Assembly (NCBI RefSeq): GCF_002266435.3
Contig: NZ_CP029426.2
Span: 6,044,001 to 6,108,000, forward strand
Length of the DNA: 64,000 bases
Direction: 5' to 3'
Origin: Bradyrhizobium amphicarpaeae
Lineage (GTDB): Bacteria; Pseudomonadota; Alphaproteobacteria; Rhizobiales; Xanthobacteraceae
Made by a program: the position numbers and the translations under genes. Position 1 is the stretch's first letter, and every line of letters begins with the position of its first letter. Under the pieces are notes generated by a model. It was not told the origin of the DNA. It was given only the letters and a program-made list of their open reading frames with translations, and did not search any database. Positions 43,065 through 52,600 of this stretch are shown piece after piece.

Positions 43065-45742
43065 GTCTTGAGCGCAAGCTCCATGATCTCAGCGCGGCCG
43101 ACGAGCCCGGCATATTTGCCGATCGGCAGCGGCTTGCCGAGCAGATAGCCCTGCACGCCGTCGCAGCCCTCCTTGGCGAGGAAGACAAGTTGCTCGATGG
43201 TCTCGACGCCCTCGGCGACGATCGACATTTCGAGACCGTGGCCGAGGTCGATCACCGCGCGAACGATCGCAGCCGATTGCGGGTTGCGGCCGAGATTGGT
43301 GATGAAGGCCCGATCGATCTTGATCTTGTCGAACGGGAACGCCTGGAGGTAGCTCAGCGAGGAATATCCGCTGCCGAAATCATCCATGGAGATGCGCACG
43401 CCGAGCGCCTTCAGGCGGCGCAGCAGCGCAAGGCCCCGGTCGAAATCCTCGATCAGCACGCCCTCGGTGATCTCCAATTCGAGCCGACCGGGCGCAAGGC
43501 CGGTCTCGATCAGGATCGAATGGACCAGCCCGACCACGTCGCCGTGCATGAACTGCGCCGGCGACAGGTTGACCGCGACCTGGAGCGGCTTCGGCCAGGA
43601 CGCCGCCTCGCGGCAGGCCTCGCGCAGGATCCACTCGCCCATCTCCACGATCAGACCGCTCTCCTCGGCGATCGGTATGAATTCGGCCGGCGAGACCTGG
43701 CCGCGCACCGGATGCTGCCAGCGCGCCAGCGCCTCGAAGCCGATGATCTCGCTTTCGGCGACGCTGTGGCCCGCGGCGCCCTGCGGCTGAAACGCCAGCG
43801 AAAGCTCGCCGTTCTTGATCGCCACCGAGAGGTCCTGGTGCAGCACGCGGCGATCGCGGATCTGCTGGTCCATCTCCGGCTGGTAGAGGCTGATGGTGCC
43901 GCGCGACTTCTGCTTGGCGCGGAACAGCGCCGCACCGGCATTGGCGAGCAACGAGGCGCCGTCGGTGCCGTTATGCGGGAAGATCGACATGCCGGTGGTC
44001 ACGCCCGCGCGTACCGGGCGGCCGTCGATATGGAAATCCCGGGAGACGGCTTCGCCGACATGCTGCGCCAGCGCGAGTCCCGCCTCGGGTTGCTTGCCGT
44101 CGATGATGAGGCCGAACTCGTCGCCGGACAGGCGCGCGACCAGGCCGCCGCGCGCGACGTCCTGGAGCCGCTGCGCCACCTCGATCAGGAGCTTGTCGCC
44201 GAGCGCATGGCCGAAGACGTCGTTGACCTCCTTGAGGCCGTCGAGGTCGATCGAGAGGACCGCGAACTCCTCGCCGGTGCCTTCGCAGGCCTCGATCATC
44301 TGGTTCAGCGCCTGCAGGAAGGCGGCGCGGTTCGGCAGGTCGGTGAGGCCGTCGTGATAGGCCATGTGCGCCATGCGCGACTCGGTCTGGCGGCGGTCGG
44401 TGACGTCCTCGTGAGTCTTGATCAGATATTGCGGCTCGCCGGCATCGTTGACCACGGTGGCGCGGCGGGTGAGGAACAGGCGCAAGCCCGCCTTGGTCGA
44501 AATCGGGTGCTCCTCGGAGATCATCCCGCGCTTCTTGATCGCGGCTTCGTCGCGCGCGATGATCAGCTTGGCTTCCTTGGGATTGAAGATGTCCGACGCG
44601 GTCAGGCCGGTTGCTTCCTCGCGTCGGCGGTTGAGGATCGTCTCGGCGCTGCGATTGGCGAGCAGATAGCGGCCGTCCTTCACCTGTTCGACGATCAGCG
44701 CCACCGGGATGTTGTCGACCACCAGCTCGAGGAACTTCTTGGTGCTCTCCAGCTCCTTCGACAGCGAGCGGCGTTCGGTGATGTCCTCGAACACGAGCAT
44801 CAGGAATTCGGGCTTGTTGCTCTCGTCGCGGACCACGATCCGGATCGAGGCGACCATGCGCCGCTCGCCACCACGATCGACCTCGAATTCGTTGCGGAAC
44901 TGACCGTCCGGTGAATTGAGCGCCGCCCGGTCGGTGGCCTCGATGCTGGCCGCCGAAACGGACTCGAACAGCTCGCGCGCATTCTTGCCGACGACCTGGT
45001 CGCGCGAGAACCCCCAGAACCGCTCATAGGCGCTGTTGGCGAAGATGTAGCGGCCGTCCTCGATGTTCTTCGCAGCCACGCAGGCCGGCACGTTGTCCAG
45101 CACCGTTTCCAGGAACTGCTTGGTCGAGGCGAGCTGTCGCGACAGTTTGCGCTGCTCGCTGACATCCAGATGGGTCGCCACCGAGCCGCCGTTCGGCAGC
45201 ACGAAGTATTTCACCAGGATGGCGCGCCCGTCCGGCAGCTCGGTGATCAGACCGTTAGGGCTGGCCGCCTTCTCGTAGAACTCGTCATCGGAGGCGACAA
45301 GCACCCCGCGCTTGCGTCGCAGCGCGAGCAGCTCGTAGCCGTTCATGTTGGCCCAAAGGTCCGACCGCTTCAGGCCGTAGATCTCCAGATAGCGGTCGTT
45401 GCAGAAGATGATGCGGCGCTGCGCATCCGTCATCACCACGCCCTGGTTGAGATTGTTCATGGCGGAGGAGACGAAGGCGTTGCGCCGGAGCTGCAAGCGC
45501 CGGGTCCGGCGCAGCGAGGAATGGATCCACAGCGCGATCGCGGCGAGGAAGGCGCAGACGACGATGCCCGCGATCAGAACTTCCCAGACCACGTTGGGAT
45601 CAAGCTCGCCGAGATAGCTCGGCGCGGCGAAGCTGTCCGACAGCGCAAAGGCGCGCGCGGGCGCAACCGTGCCGGCGAGGCACACAACGGCCTGCACAGC
45701 AATCGGAAGCGTGCTGCCCTCGTGCCAGTTCTTCTCAGCCAT
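43058..45742 (-). CDS. Membrane PAS-PAS-PAS-GGDEF-EAL cyclic-di-GMP protein
   Basis: 894 residues. A signal-like N-terminus and membrane helix (VLIAGIVVCAFLAAIALWIH, about 54-73) are followed by three PAS/PAC modules (about 90-195, 205-320, 330-440), GGDEF (about 450-610; motif LSGDEF) and EAL (about 630-880). The EAL active-site elements are intact (FEALARW, ITEGVLIEDF, DDFGSGYSSLSYL, AEGVET). The RxxD inhibitory site before SGDEF is absent. Both cyclase and phosphodiesterase activities are possible. It is divergent from the 45946 flavoprotein. Confidence 0.92.
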   Translation of the reverse strand: MAEKNWHEGSTLPIAVQAVVCLAGTVAPARAFALSDSFAAPSYLGELDPNVVWEVLIAGIVVCAFLAAIALWIHSSLRRTRRLQLRRNAFVSSAMNNLNQGVVMTDAQRRIIFCNDRYLEIYGLKRSDLWANMNGYELLALRRKRGVLVASDDEFYEKAASPNGLITELPDGRAILVKYFVLPNGGSVATHLDVSEQRKLSRQLASTKQFLETVLDNVPACVAAKNIEDGRYIFANSAYERFWGFSRDQVVGKNARELFESVSAASIEATDRAALNSPDGQFRNEFEVDRGGERRMVASIRIVVRDESNKPEFLMLVFEDITERRSLSKELESTKKFLELVVDNIPVALIVEQVKDGRYLLANRSAETILNRRREEATGLTASDIFNPKEAKLIIARDEAAIKKRGMISEEHPISTKAGLRLFLTRRATVVNDAGEPQYLIKTHEDVTDRRQTESRMAHMAYHDGLTDLPNRAAFLQALNQMIEACEGTGEEFAVLSIDLDGLKEVNDVFGHALGDKLLIEVAQRLQDVARGGLVARLSGDEFGLIIDGKQPEAGLALAQHVGEAVSRDFHIDGRPVRAGVTTGMSIFPHNGTDGASLLANAGAALFRAKQKSRGTISLYQPEMDQQIRDRRVLHQDLSVAIKNGELSLAFQPQGAAGHSVAESEIIGFEALARWQHPVRGQVSPAEFIPIAEESGLIVEMGEWILREACREAASWPKPLQVAVNLSPAQFMHGDVVGLVHSILIETGLAPGRLELEITEGVLIEDFDRGLALLRRLKALGVRISMDDFGSGYSSLSYLQAFPFDKIKIDRAFITNLGRNPQSAAIVRAVIDLGHGLEMSIVAEGVETIEQLVFLAKEGCDGVQGYLLGKPLPIGKYAGLVGRAEIMELALKTG

Positions 45743-45945
45743 CAGCCACCCGCGATTTCAACGTTGGATTGTCTGGCTTCACGGGTTTGGATCGGGTAAA
45801 CGCCTGTACGCGCAACGGAAAAAATGTGACGTGAAATACGGCAATTGCCCTGACATGATAAATTCTTCCTTAACGGCAAATGGCCCCGCGCCATTCTCTC
45901 CAGGCCGGATGCCACCGGCGCTTCCAGCGGACATCCTGCACAGCC

Positions 45946-47049
45946 ATGGATAGGGTCGATTGCGTCGTCATCGGAGCCGGCGTGGTCGGGCTCGCGGTGG
46001 CTCGAAAGCTCGCGCAGGCCGGGCGCGAGGTCATCGTGCTGGAGGAAGCCGAGGCGATCGGCACCATCACCTCCTCGCGCAACAGCGAGGTGATCCATGC
46101 CGGCATCTACTACCGCGCCGGGAGCTGGATGGCGCGCATGTGCGTCGACGGCAAGCACGCGCTCTACCGCTACTGCGCCGAGCGCGGCATCCCGCACAGG
46201 AATTGCGGCAAGCTGATCGTCGCGACCAACCCGAAGGAGACCGAGAAGCTGCAATCGATCAAGGCGCATGCCGAGGCCAATGGCGTGCTCGACATGCAGC
46301 TGCTCACGGGCGAGGCGGCACGCGCGCTGGAGCCGGCGCTGGCCTGCGACGCCGCGCTGCTGTCGCCATCGACGGGCATCATCGACAGCCATGCTTACAT
46401 GCTCTCGCTGCGCGGCGAAGCCGAGGAAGCCGGCACGGCGTTCGCGTTTCACACGCCGCTGGTCCGCGCCAAGGCTGCGAACGGCCTGATCGAGATCGAC
46501 GCCGGCGGCGAGGCGCCGATGACGCTGCAATGCAGCCTCCTCGTCAACGCCGCGGGACTCTCGGCGACCCATGTGGCGCGCAATATCGACGGCATGCCGC
46601 TGGACCGCATTCCGCGCGCCTATCTCGCCAAGGGAAACTACTTCAGCTGCAACGCCAAGGCGCCGTTCTCGCGCCTGATCTATCCGGTGCCCGAGCCCGG
46701 CGGGCTCGGAGTGCATCTGACGCTGGACATGGCTGGGCAGGCGCGCTTCGGCCCTGACGTCGAGTGGATCGAGACGATCGATTACGAGGTCGACCCGTCA
46801 CGCGCCGAGCGGTTCTATCCGGCGATCCGCAAATACTGGCCGACCCTGCCTGACGGCGCGTTGATGCCGAGCTATTCAGGCATCCGGCCGAAGATCGTGC
46901 CGCCCGCGGTGGCGACGCAGGATTTCCTGATGCAGGGCCCGCGCGATCACGGCGTCGCTGGCCTGATCAACCTGTTCGGCATCGAATCGCCGGGATTGAC
47001 GTCGTCGCTCGCGATCGCAGATCACGTCGCCGAGCTCGCAGAAATCTGA
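45946..47049 (+). CDS. FAD-dependent oxidoreductase, L-2-hydroxyglutarate oxidase-like
   Basis: 367 residues of the DAO superfamily. The dinucleotide motif [19 protein letters not shown] is followed by the LhgO/L2HGDH-like [15 protein letters not shown] and GKLIVA, and the C-terminal [20 protein letters not shown]. The family oxidises L-2-hydroxyglutarate to 2-oxoglutarate, coupled to the quinone pool. The ATG at 45946 begins immediately before the flavin motif; the longer in-frame start at 45880 adds unrelated residues. It is probably monocistronic. Confidence 0.85.
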   Translation: MDRVDCVVIGAGVVGLAVARKLAQAGREVIVLEEAEAIGTITSSRNSEVIHAGIYYRAGSWMARMCVDGKHALYRYCAERGIPHRNCGKLIVATNPKETEKLQSIKAHAEANGVLDMQLLTGEAARALEPALACDAALLSPSTGIIDSHAYMLSLRGEAEEAGTAFAFHTPLVRAKAANGLIEIDAGGEAPMTLQCSLLVNAAGLSATHVARNIDGMPLDRIPRAYLAKGNYFSCNAKAPFSRLIYPVPEPGGLGVHLTLDMAGQARFGPDVEWIETIDYEVDPSRAERFYPAIRKYWPTLPDGALMPSYSGIRPKIVPPAVATQDFLMQGPRDHGVAGLINLFGIESPGLTSSLAIADHVAELAEI

Positions 47050-47110
47050 AGCGTTTTCGAGCGAGGCGGAGACCGGTTCGCGGCAAGAAGACGCGTTCGG
47101 ACAAAGCTAA
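47050..47110. repeat. Dispersed repeat, AGCG-TTCGAGCGAAGTGG family, copy 2
   Basis: AGCGTTTTCGAGCGAGGCGG and ACCGGTTCGCGGCAAGAAGA match the core of the element at 42955-43064 with a few substitutions. It begins immediately at the stop codon of the flavoprotein gene. Confidence 0.7.
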
Positions 47111-47218
47111 ACGCCGCGCAGACTTCTCTGCACGGTTGCACCTTGCGGCAGGGATGAGCGCAAAAGCTCTCACCCCTGCGGATAAGGTTTGATCAACTCT
47201 ACGCTGTTACGGGGGGTG

Positions 47219-47398
47219 TTAGTGGAGCGTGTCGCCGTGCCTCAAACGCTCGATCTGGTCCTTGACCATCAACTTCCGGCGCTTCAACTCAACAATTTGC
47301 AGGTCGTCTGTTGAAAGGTGCACGAGAGCATCGTGCAATTCGTTTTCGAGAAGTTTGTGCTTCCGCTCCAATTCAACGAGATGTGCCTGAATTGTCAT
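47219..47398 (-). CDS. DUF465 (YdcH-like) small coiled-coil protein
   Basis: 59 residues: MTIQAHLVELERKHKLLENE, a short loop HDALVHLSTDDLQ and IVELKRRKLMVKDQIERLRH. This is the helix-loop-helix DUF465 pattern (E-L-x-x-K-H/R ... L-K-x-x-K-L-x-L-K-D-x-I). The ATG at 47398 has GAGGAGGT 5 bases upstream, an unusually strong site. It is a compact cytoplasmic protein of unknown function. A second DUF465 gene lies at 47729 on the opposite strand. Confidence 0.88.
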   Translation of the reverse strand: MTIQAHLVELERKHKLLENELHDALVHLSTDDLQIVELKRRKLMVKDQIERLRHGDTLH

Positions 47399-47728
47399 TC
47401 GAAACCTCCTCGGTAGGGTTGAACCTCAGGATTCGATCCGGACAAGGAAGTCTACATCACCGATTCGTTCTGTCGATGGGTATCCGTCGTCGCAGCTTCA
47501 TTTTTGAAAATTCATATGTAACGAAGCGTGAGTAAAGGAACCGCGCGGGAAAAATCCATGATATCAATGCGCTTGCGCAGCGCCGCAGCGATCAGCGGAA
47601 ATATGTCGCTGGAGATCGGCGAACGATGGTCGCAGATCGCTTGCGATCACGCCGCGCAAGGACGATAATTTCCACAGGGCATCCACAGCCTTTATCCCCA
47701 CGCCTATCGGTTTTCGGCCACCGCAGAC
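47399..47728. other. Gene-free divergent promoter region (330 bp)
   Basis: The region holds the upstream sequences of the two divergent DUF465 genes. It is AT-richer in the middle (TTTTTGAAAATTCATATGTA near 47500) than the surrounding DNA, suggesting promoters. Short frames on both strands look non-coding. No repeat element or clear operator is seen. Confidence 0.5.
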
Positions 47729-47935
47729 ATGACCAATGAAGACGAGCGTGAGCTCGAAGCCGAGCTCACCCGGTTGCAGCAGGAACACCGAGATCTCGAT
47801 GCGGCGATCGATGCACTGCATCAATCGCCTGCCCCCGACCTGTTGCGGCTGCAGCGGTTGAAGAAGCGCAAGCTGTTGTTACGAGACCGCATCGCGTTCA
47901 TCGAAGACCAGATTACCCCCGACATCATCGCCTGA
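47729..47935 (+). CDS. DUF465 (YdcH-like) small coiled-coil protein, paralog
   Basis: 68 residues with two helices: RELEAELTRLQQEHRDLDAA and LLRLQRLKKRKLLLRDRIAF. It has the same K-K-R-K-L-x-L-[KR]-D-x-I signature as the 47219 product, but an extra acidic N-terminus (MTNEDERE) and a C-terminal EDQITPDIIA. The function is unknown. Confidence 0.85.
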   Translation: MTNEDERELEAELTRLQQEHRDLDAAIDALHQSPAPDLLRLQRLKKRKLLLRDRIAFIEDQITPDIIA

Positions 47936-48050
47936 TCCGCAGACCTGTGCGCGGCCAAGCCACGGTGGCTCGAATCCGCTTGACTCGAAAAGAACAAAAT
48001 AAGAACATCTGATCGCCAACGCCGCTCCCGGAACGCACGAGGAAACGCAG

Positions 48051-48269
48051 ATGTCGACAGCCGCCCTTCTCGACAACAGCCACTATGAACAGGCCTGCGA
48101 TCAGGCGATCGCGATGTGCGACGGCAATCTGCGCAGCACCATCAAGGCGCTGATCATGGCCAACGAATATCTGGAGGCCGAGCTGGAGGAATTGCAGGCG
48201 GCGATTTCCGCCGGCTGCATTCCGGACACCTCGCACAGCAAGATGCGGAGCAAGAGCAGCGCCGCCTGA
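48051..48269 (+). CDS. Small conserved-looking hypothetical protein
   Basis: 72 residues, mostly helical: YEQACDQAIAMCDGNLRSTI, then KALIMANEYLEAELEELQAA. The ATG at 48051 follows GAGGAAACGCAG, a fair ribosome-binding site. It precedes the 48293 gene by 23 bases in the same orientation. I do not recognise a named family; codon use matches its neighbours. Confidence 0.7.
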   Translation: MSTAALLDNSHYEQACDQAIAMCDGNLRSTIKALIMANEYLEAELEELQAAISAGCIPDTSHSKMRSKSSAA

Positions 48270-48292
48270 ACCGTCAGCTATCGGAGCCGACC

Positions 48293-48544
48293 ATGCCCGA
48301 CGTCACCTACTACGTTGCATTGCCCTTCCTGACCGACGAGGACGGATCGCCGGTGGCAGGCGCGGCCGAGGAATGTCAGACATCGGCCGCCGCCCTGCGT
48401 CGTGCGGAAATGCTGGCGCACGGCGCCGGCCATATCGGCGCCGTCGCCTTCAGCCGCAGTGGCGATCCCCTGACCGGCGAGTTTGGCGACGCAAAATTGC
48501 TGCGGAAATTCGGTACCGTCCCCCCGGATCTCAGCGCGCTCTAG
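48293..48544 (+). CDS. Small hypothetical protein
   Basis: 83 residues (MPDVTYYVALPFLTDEDGSP, CQTSAAALRRAEMLAHGAGH, IGAVAFSRSGDPLTGEFGDA). The start has GGAG 6 bases upstream. The C-terminal region resembles small proteins that accompany alphaproteobacterial regulators, but I cannot name the family. Its stop overlaps the convergent diguanylate cyclase stop (CTAG at 48541-48544). Confidence 0.7.
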   Translation: MPDVTYYVALPFLTDEDGSPVAGAAEECQTSAAALRRAEMLAHGAGHIGAVAFSRSGDPLTGEFGDAKLLRKFGTVPPDLSAL

Positions 48545-49266
48545 CTGCCGACCAGCCTGATCCGCGGCTCGTGCCGCCGCTGCGCCTTGCGCACATACAT
48601 GGCGGCATCCGCCTCCTCGAGGGCGCGGCCCGGGTCGGACTGCGCTCCCAGCAGCGCGACACCGGCGGAGGCGCCCGCGGTCACGTGCTGGCCGCGAAAG
48701 ACAAAGGACAATTCATCGACCGCCTGCTCGAAGGCGACCGCCTTCGCCTTGGCGTCGGTCCCGCTAAGATTCCACAGCAGCAGCGCGAACTCGTCGCCCC
48801 CGAGCCTGCCGACCACGTCGGAGGCACGGACCTGCCGCGTCAGCGTGGCGGCAATCGCCTTGAGCACCTCGTCGCCGGCGCCATGCCCGAACGAATCGTT
48901 GATCGGCTTCAACCGATCGACGTCGAGCACGATCAGCGCCCCGCTGGCGCGGTAGCGCTTCATGTAGGCGATGGCGCGCGCCAGCTCGCGCTCGAAGCCG
49001 CGCCGGTTCGGAATCTCGAGCAGGAAATCGGTGTCGGCCGCGGCTTCCAGTTCCGCAACCCGCCGCTGGGCCTCCTTGAGCTTGGTCCGCAAGCCCCGGA
49101 TCGTCGCCGTGACGGTATCCTTGGCTCCATCATAGCCCGACGCGCCGCGCCGCGGCGGCTTCGCCGGACGCTTGGTCGGCCGCCTGGGGGCGGCTTTGGA
49201 TCGGGCGACGCTGGTCTTCCGGCCCTTTTTGGCCTTCGCAGCGCTCGCCCTTGTTGGTTTCTTCAT
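48541..49266 (-). CDS. Diguanylate cyclase with histone-like basic N-terminal tail
   Basis: 241 residues. The first ~47 residues are a disordered Lys/Arg/Ala/Pro tail (KKPTRASAAKAKKGRKTSVA, RRPTKRPAKPPRRG), then a short coiled coil (about 55-80), then GGDEF (about 85-235). The active site GGDEF and the inhibitory RASD five residues before it are both intact, as is FGHGAGDEVL. It should make cyclic di-GMP. The tail looks like a nucleic-acid-binding histone H1/AlgP-type sequence, not a sensor. The ATG at 49266 has AGGA 8 bases upstream; starts to 49305 are weaker. Confidence 0.88.
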   Translation of the reverse strand: MKKPTRASAAKAKKGRKTSVARSKAAPRRPTKRPAKPPRRGASGYDGAKDTVTATIRGLRTKLKEAQRRVAELEAAADTDFLLEIPNRRGFERELARAIAYMKRYRASGALIVLDVDRLKPINDSFGHGAGDEVLKAIAATLTRQVRASDVVGRLGGDEFALLLWNLSGTDAKAKAVAFEQAVDELSFVFRGQHVTAGASAGVALLGAQSDPGRALEEADAAMYVRKAQRRHEPRIRLVGS

Positions 49267-49407
49267 GGGCATCCTGCTCAATGAAGGCTTGCGGGGATTC
49301 ACCAAGACAGGATAGTGGATTCCCTTCTCCTTGCCACCGCCTTGCGAGCCGCCGGCCGGAACCGTTAATCTGGCCTATCTTTCTGTTTTTCGGGCACAAT
49401 TGACGTC

Positions 49408-49896
49408 ATGACCGCGCCGATCGCCATCATCATGGGAAGCCAGTCGGACTGGGACACGATGCGGCATGCCGCCGATACGCTGGCAGCCCTCGGCATTGCC
49501 GCCGATTCCCGCATCGTTTCGGCCCACCGCACCCCCGACCGCCTGTTTGCTTTCGCCAAGGGGGCCAAGGCCGCAGGATTCAAGGTCATCATCGCCGGTG
49601 CCGGTGGCGCTGCACACCTGCCCGGCATGGCGGCGGCGCTGACCGAGCTTCCGGTGTTCGGCGTTCCCGTCGAATCCAAGACGCTCAAGGGCCTCGATTC
49701 GCTCTATTCGATCGTCCAGATGCCCGCCGGCATTCCAGTCGGCACCCTCGCCATCGGCAAGGCCGGCGCGATCAACGCCGCGCTGCTGGCGGCGTCCGTC
49801 CTGGCGTTGTCCGACTCCGCCCTCTCCGATCGTCTCGCCGCCTGGCGCAAGGCGCAGACCGAGGCGGTCGCCGAGCGCCCGGAGGACAAGGCGTGA
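49408..49896 (+). CDS. purE: N5-carboxyaminoimidazole ribonucleotide mutase
   Basis: 162 residues of class I PurE, with [29 protein letters not shown] and [20 protein letters not shown]. It converts N5-CAIR to CAIR in purine synthesis. It overlaps purK by 4 bases (GTGA at 49893-49896), so the two are translationally coupled. Confidence 0.96.
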   Translation: MTAPIAIIMGSQSDWDTMRHAADTLAALGIAADSRIVSAHRTPDRLFAFAKGAKAAGFKVIIAGAGGAAHLPGMAAALTELPVFGVPVESKTLKGLDSLYSIVQMPAGIPVGTLAIGKAGAINAALLAASVLALSDSALSDRLAAWRKAQTEAVAERPEDKA

Positions 49897-50999
49897 CCGA
49901 CACCAGGCAGGTGAGGCTGAAGCCCGGTGACACCATCGGAATCCTCGGCGGCGGACAATTGGGCCGGATGCTGGCCATGGCTGCGGCGCGGCTCGGCCTG
50001 CGCTGCCAGGTGTTCTCGCCGGATCCGGACTCGCCGGCCTTCGACGTCGTCTTGAACGCGACCTGCGCCGAATATGCCGATGTCGAAGCGCTCGAACTGT
50101 TCGCCAACGACGTCGACGTCATCACCTATGAATTCGAGAACGTGCCATCGGCCGCCGCGATGGTGCTGGACGCGCGTCGACCCGTGCTGCCCAACCGCAA
50201 GATCCTCGAGACCACACAGGACCGGCTCGCCGAGAAAGATTTCGTGACGCGGCTCGGCATTGGCACCGCGGCCTATGCCGACGTCACCTCCGTGTCCTCG
50301 CTCCGCGAGGCGATCGCCAGGATCGGCCTTCCGGCCGTGCTCAAGACCCGCCGCTTCGGTTATGACGGCAAGGGCCAGGCCATCATCCGCGAGGGCGACG
50401 ACATCGCCAAGGTGTGGACCAGCCTCGCCACCAAATCCGCGATCCTGGAAGCCTTCGTGCCCTACGAGCGCGAGATTTCGGTGATCGCGGCGCGCTCGGC
50501 CACGGGCCAGGTCGAGTGTTTCGACGTCACCGAGAACGAGCATCGCGACCACATTCTGAAGATATCCCGTGCGCCCGCCCGGATCCCCGACGCGCTCGCC
50601 GAGGAAGCCCGCAGCATCGCCGGCAAGATCGCGAGCGCGCTGGAGTATGTCGGCGTGCTCGCTGTCGAGATGTTCGTGCTCGCCAACGGCACCGGCCCGA
50701 AGGTGCTGGTCAACGAGATCGCCCCGCGCGTGCATAATTCCGGGCACTGGACGCTCGACGGCGCGTCGGTCTCGCAGTTCGAGCAGCACATCCGCGCCAT
50801 CGCCGGCTGGCCGCTCGGCAAGCCCGTGCGCCACGGCGAAATCGTCACCATGACCAATCTGATCGGCGACGAGATCAACGATTACGAGAAGTGGCTGAGC
50901 GTGCCGGGCGCGACCGTGCACATTTACGGCAAGGGTGCGCCGCGCCCCGGCCGGAAGATGGGCCACGTCACCGAAGTGCTTCCCACCACAGGCAAGTAA
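49893..50999 (+). CDS. purK: 5-(carboxyamino)imidazole ribonucleotide synthase
   Basis: 368 residues of the ATP-grasp family: [44 protein letters not shown] and [18 protein letters not shown]. It makes N5-CAIR from AIR, ATP and bicarbonate for PurE. The start is a GTG overlapping the purE stop. Confidence 0.96.
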   Translation: MTDTRQVRLKPGDTIGILGGGQLGRMLAMAAARLGLRCQVFSPDPDSPAFDVVLNATCAEYADVEALELFANDVDVITYEFENVPSAAAMVLDARRPVLPNRKILETTQDRLAEKDFVTRLGIGTAAYADVTSVSSLREAIARIGLPAVLKTRRFGYDGKGQAIIREGDDIAKVWTSLATKSAILEAFVPYEREISVIAARSATGQVECFDVTENEHRDHILKISRAPARIPDALAEEARSIAGKIASALEYVGVLAVEMFVLANGTGPKVLVNEIAPRVHNSGHWTLDGASVSQFEQHIRAIAGWPLGKPVRHGEIVTMTNLIGDEINDYEKWLSVPGATVHIYGKGAPRPGRKMGHVTEVLPTTGK

Positions 51000-51000
51000 C

Positions 51001-51026
51001 GGGACCGCAGCAATCGCTGCGATCCC
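51001..51026. terminator. Hairpin between purK and aqpZ
   Basis: GGGACCGCAGC pairs with GCTGCGATCCC around AAT. It lies between convergent genes and likely terminates both transcripts. Confidence 0.65.
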
Positions 51027-51044
51027 GCTTCGTTTCAAAATGCC

Positions 51045-51767
51045 TTAGGCCGTCTTCATGCCCGCGACGACGCCTGCAGGTTCCTCGCTGAGCCAGCGAT
51101 AGATCACTCCACCCAGCGCGCCGCCGATCAGCGGTGCGACCCAGAACAGCCAGAGCTGGGCCGTCGCCCAGCCGCCGACGAACAGCGCAGGGCCCGTGCT
51201 GCGCGCCGGGTTCACCGAGGTGTTGGTCACGGGGATGCTGACGAGATGGATCATCACCAGCGCGAGCCCGATCGCGAGCGGCGCGAAGCCTGCGGGCGCG
51301 CGGCCATGGGTAGCGCCCATGATGATGAACAGGAACATCATGGTCATCACCACTTCGGTGAGGAAGCACGTGATCATGCTGTACTGGCCCGGCGAATGCG
51401 CATCATAGCCGTTGGATGCGAAGCCCTTGCCGACGTCGAAGCCGGGAGCGCCGCTGGCGATGATATAGAGCAACTCGGCGGCGACGATCGCACCGCAGAC
51501 CTGCGCGATCACGTAAGGCAGGATCTGCCCCGCCGGAAAACGCCCGCCGGCGGCAAGGCCGACCGTGACGGCCGGATTGAGATGGCAGCCGGAGATATGG
51601 CCAATCGCATAGGCCATGGTGACCACGCTCAGTCCGAATGCGAGGGAGACACCGACCAGACCGATTCCGACCTGCGGGAAACCCGCAGCGATCACCGCGC
51701 TTCCGCAGCCTGCGAAGGTAAGCCAAAAGGTGCCGATGGCCTCAGCGGCGTATTTCTTCATGTCCAT
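51045..51767 (-). CDS. aqpZ: Aquaporin Z
   Basis: 240 residues, six membrane helices and both NPA loops ([11 protein letters not shown] and [15 protein letters not shown]). The second NPA is followed by the Arg of the selectivity filter, as in water-selective AqpZ. Length and ends ([20 protein letters not shown]) match the family. A strong ribosome-binding site is present (GGGGAGACGCC before the ATG). Confidence 0.95.
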   Translation of the reverse strand: MDMKKYAAEAIGTFWLTFAGCGSAVIAAGFPQVGIGLVGVSLAFGLSVVTMAYAIGHISGCHLNPAVTVGLAAGGRFPAGQILPYVIAQVCGAIVAAELLYIIASGAPGFDVGKGFASNGYDAHSPGQYSMITCFLTEVVMTMMFLFIIMGATHGRAPAGFAPLAIGLALVMIHLVSIPVTNTSVNPARSTGPALFVGGWATAQLWLFWVAPLIGGALGGVIYRWLSEEPAGVVAGMKTA

Positions 51768-52029
51768 GTGGCGTCTCCCCTGATTTTCTGGCTTTCGGAG
51801 TAAAGCGTCCGGATCGACCCGTCATTGGCGCCAAACCACCCAAATCGGGGCCGAACAGTGGTACTTTGACCCATTTAATGGCTGAACTTGGCCCGAAAGC
51901 CCGCTTGGCCGGTGGACATCCCGGGATTTGTCTGATACATCCGCGCCCTCAAGGTTAAGGGCATGCGCGTTTTCGCCATCCCCTTCGACTTACCAGAATT
52001 CAAATCCGATCCATTGAAGAGGATGCCGC

Positions 52030-52326
52030 GTGCAGGTTCTCGTTCGCGATAACAATGTCGACCAAGCCCTCAAGGCGCTGAAGAAGAAGATGCAGCGCGA
52101 GGGAATTTTCCGCGAGATGAAGCTCCGCGGTCATTACGAGAAGCCCTCCGAGAAGAAGGCCCGCGAAAAGGCCGAAGCCGTGCGCCGCGCGCGCAAGCTG
52201 GCCCGCAAGAAGCTGCAGCGCGAAGGCCTGCTGCCGATGAAGCCCAAGCCGGTGTTCGGCGCAGGTCCCGGCGGTGATCGCGGCGGTCGTAGCGGCCCGG
52301 GTGCAGGTCCGCGCGGACCGCGCTGA
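52030..52326 (+). CDS. rpsU: 30S ribosomal protein bS21
   Basis: 98 residues: [40 protein letters not shown] and a basic tail typical of alphaproteobacterial bS21, which is longer than the 71 residues of E. coli. The C-terminus ([20 protein letters not shown]) is Gly/Arg-rich. The start is a GTG at 52030, preceded by AGAGGA. A terminator follows at 52362. Confidence 0.95.
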   Translation: MQVLVRDNNVDQALKALKKKMQREGIFREMKLRGHYEKPSEKKAREKAEAVRRARKLARKKLQREGLLPMKPKPVFGAGPGGDRGGRSGPGAGPRGPR

Positions 52327-52361
52327 TTTACCGTCTCTTGAAAGACTTTCTGTTTTCGATG

Positions 52362-52390
52362 ACGCGGGCCTCTGGCCCGCGTTATTGTTT
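52362..52390 (+). terminator. Intrinsic terminator of rpsU
   Basis: ACGCGGGCC-TCT-GGCCCGCGT followed by TATTGTTT. The stem is strong and perfect. Confidence 0.8.
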
Positions 52391-52484
52391 GTGCGCGGAG
52401 CCTTTCCGGGTCGGGCACCACGGATGCGGCACGCCAGCGCGATGAGATTTGGATTGAACGTCGTCGCGCTTTGGTTTGTTGTTC

Positions 52485-52581
52485 GAGCATGATCTCTACG
52501 CAAACGCGTTCCGCGTTTGTCGCGAGGGAAAACCGCTGCATGCTTTTCGCCAACGCGGCCCTTCGGGTCCGGATCATGCTC
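52485..52581. repeat. Palindromic repeat, GAGCATGATC family
   Basis: GAGCATGATC and GATCATGCTC bound the element; an inner hairpin is AAACGCG-TTC-CGCGTTT. It lies just upstream of the TPR gene, so it may contribute to its leader. Confidence 0.8.
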
Positions 52582-52600
52582 TAGCGCGAGCGAACCGTAG

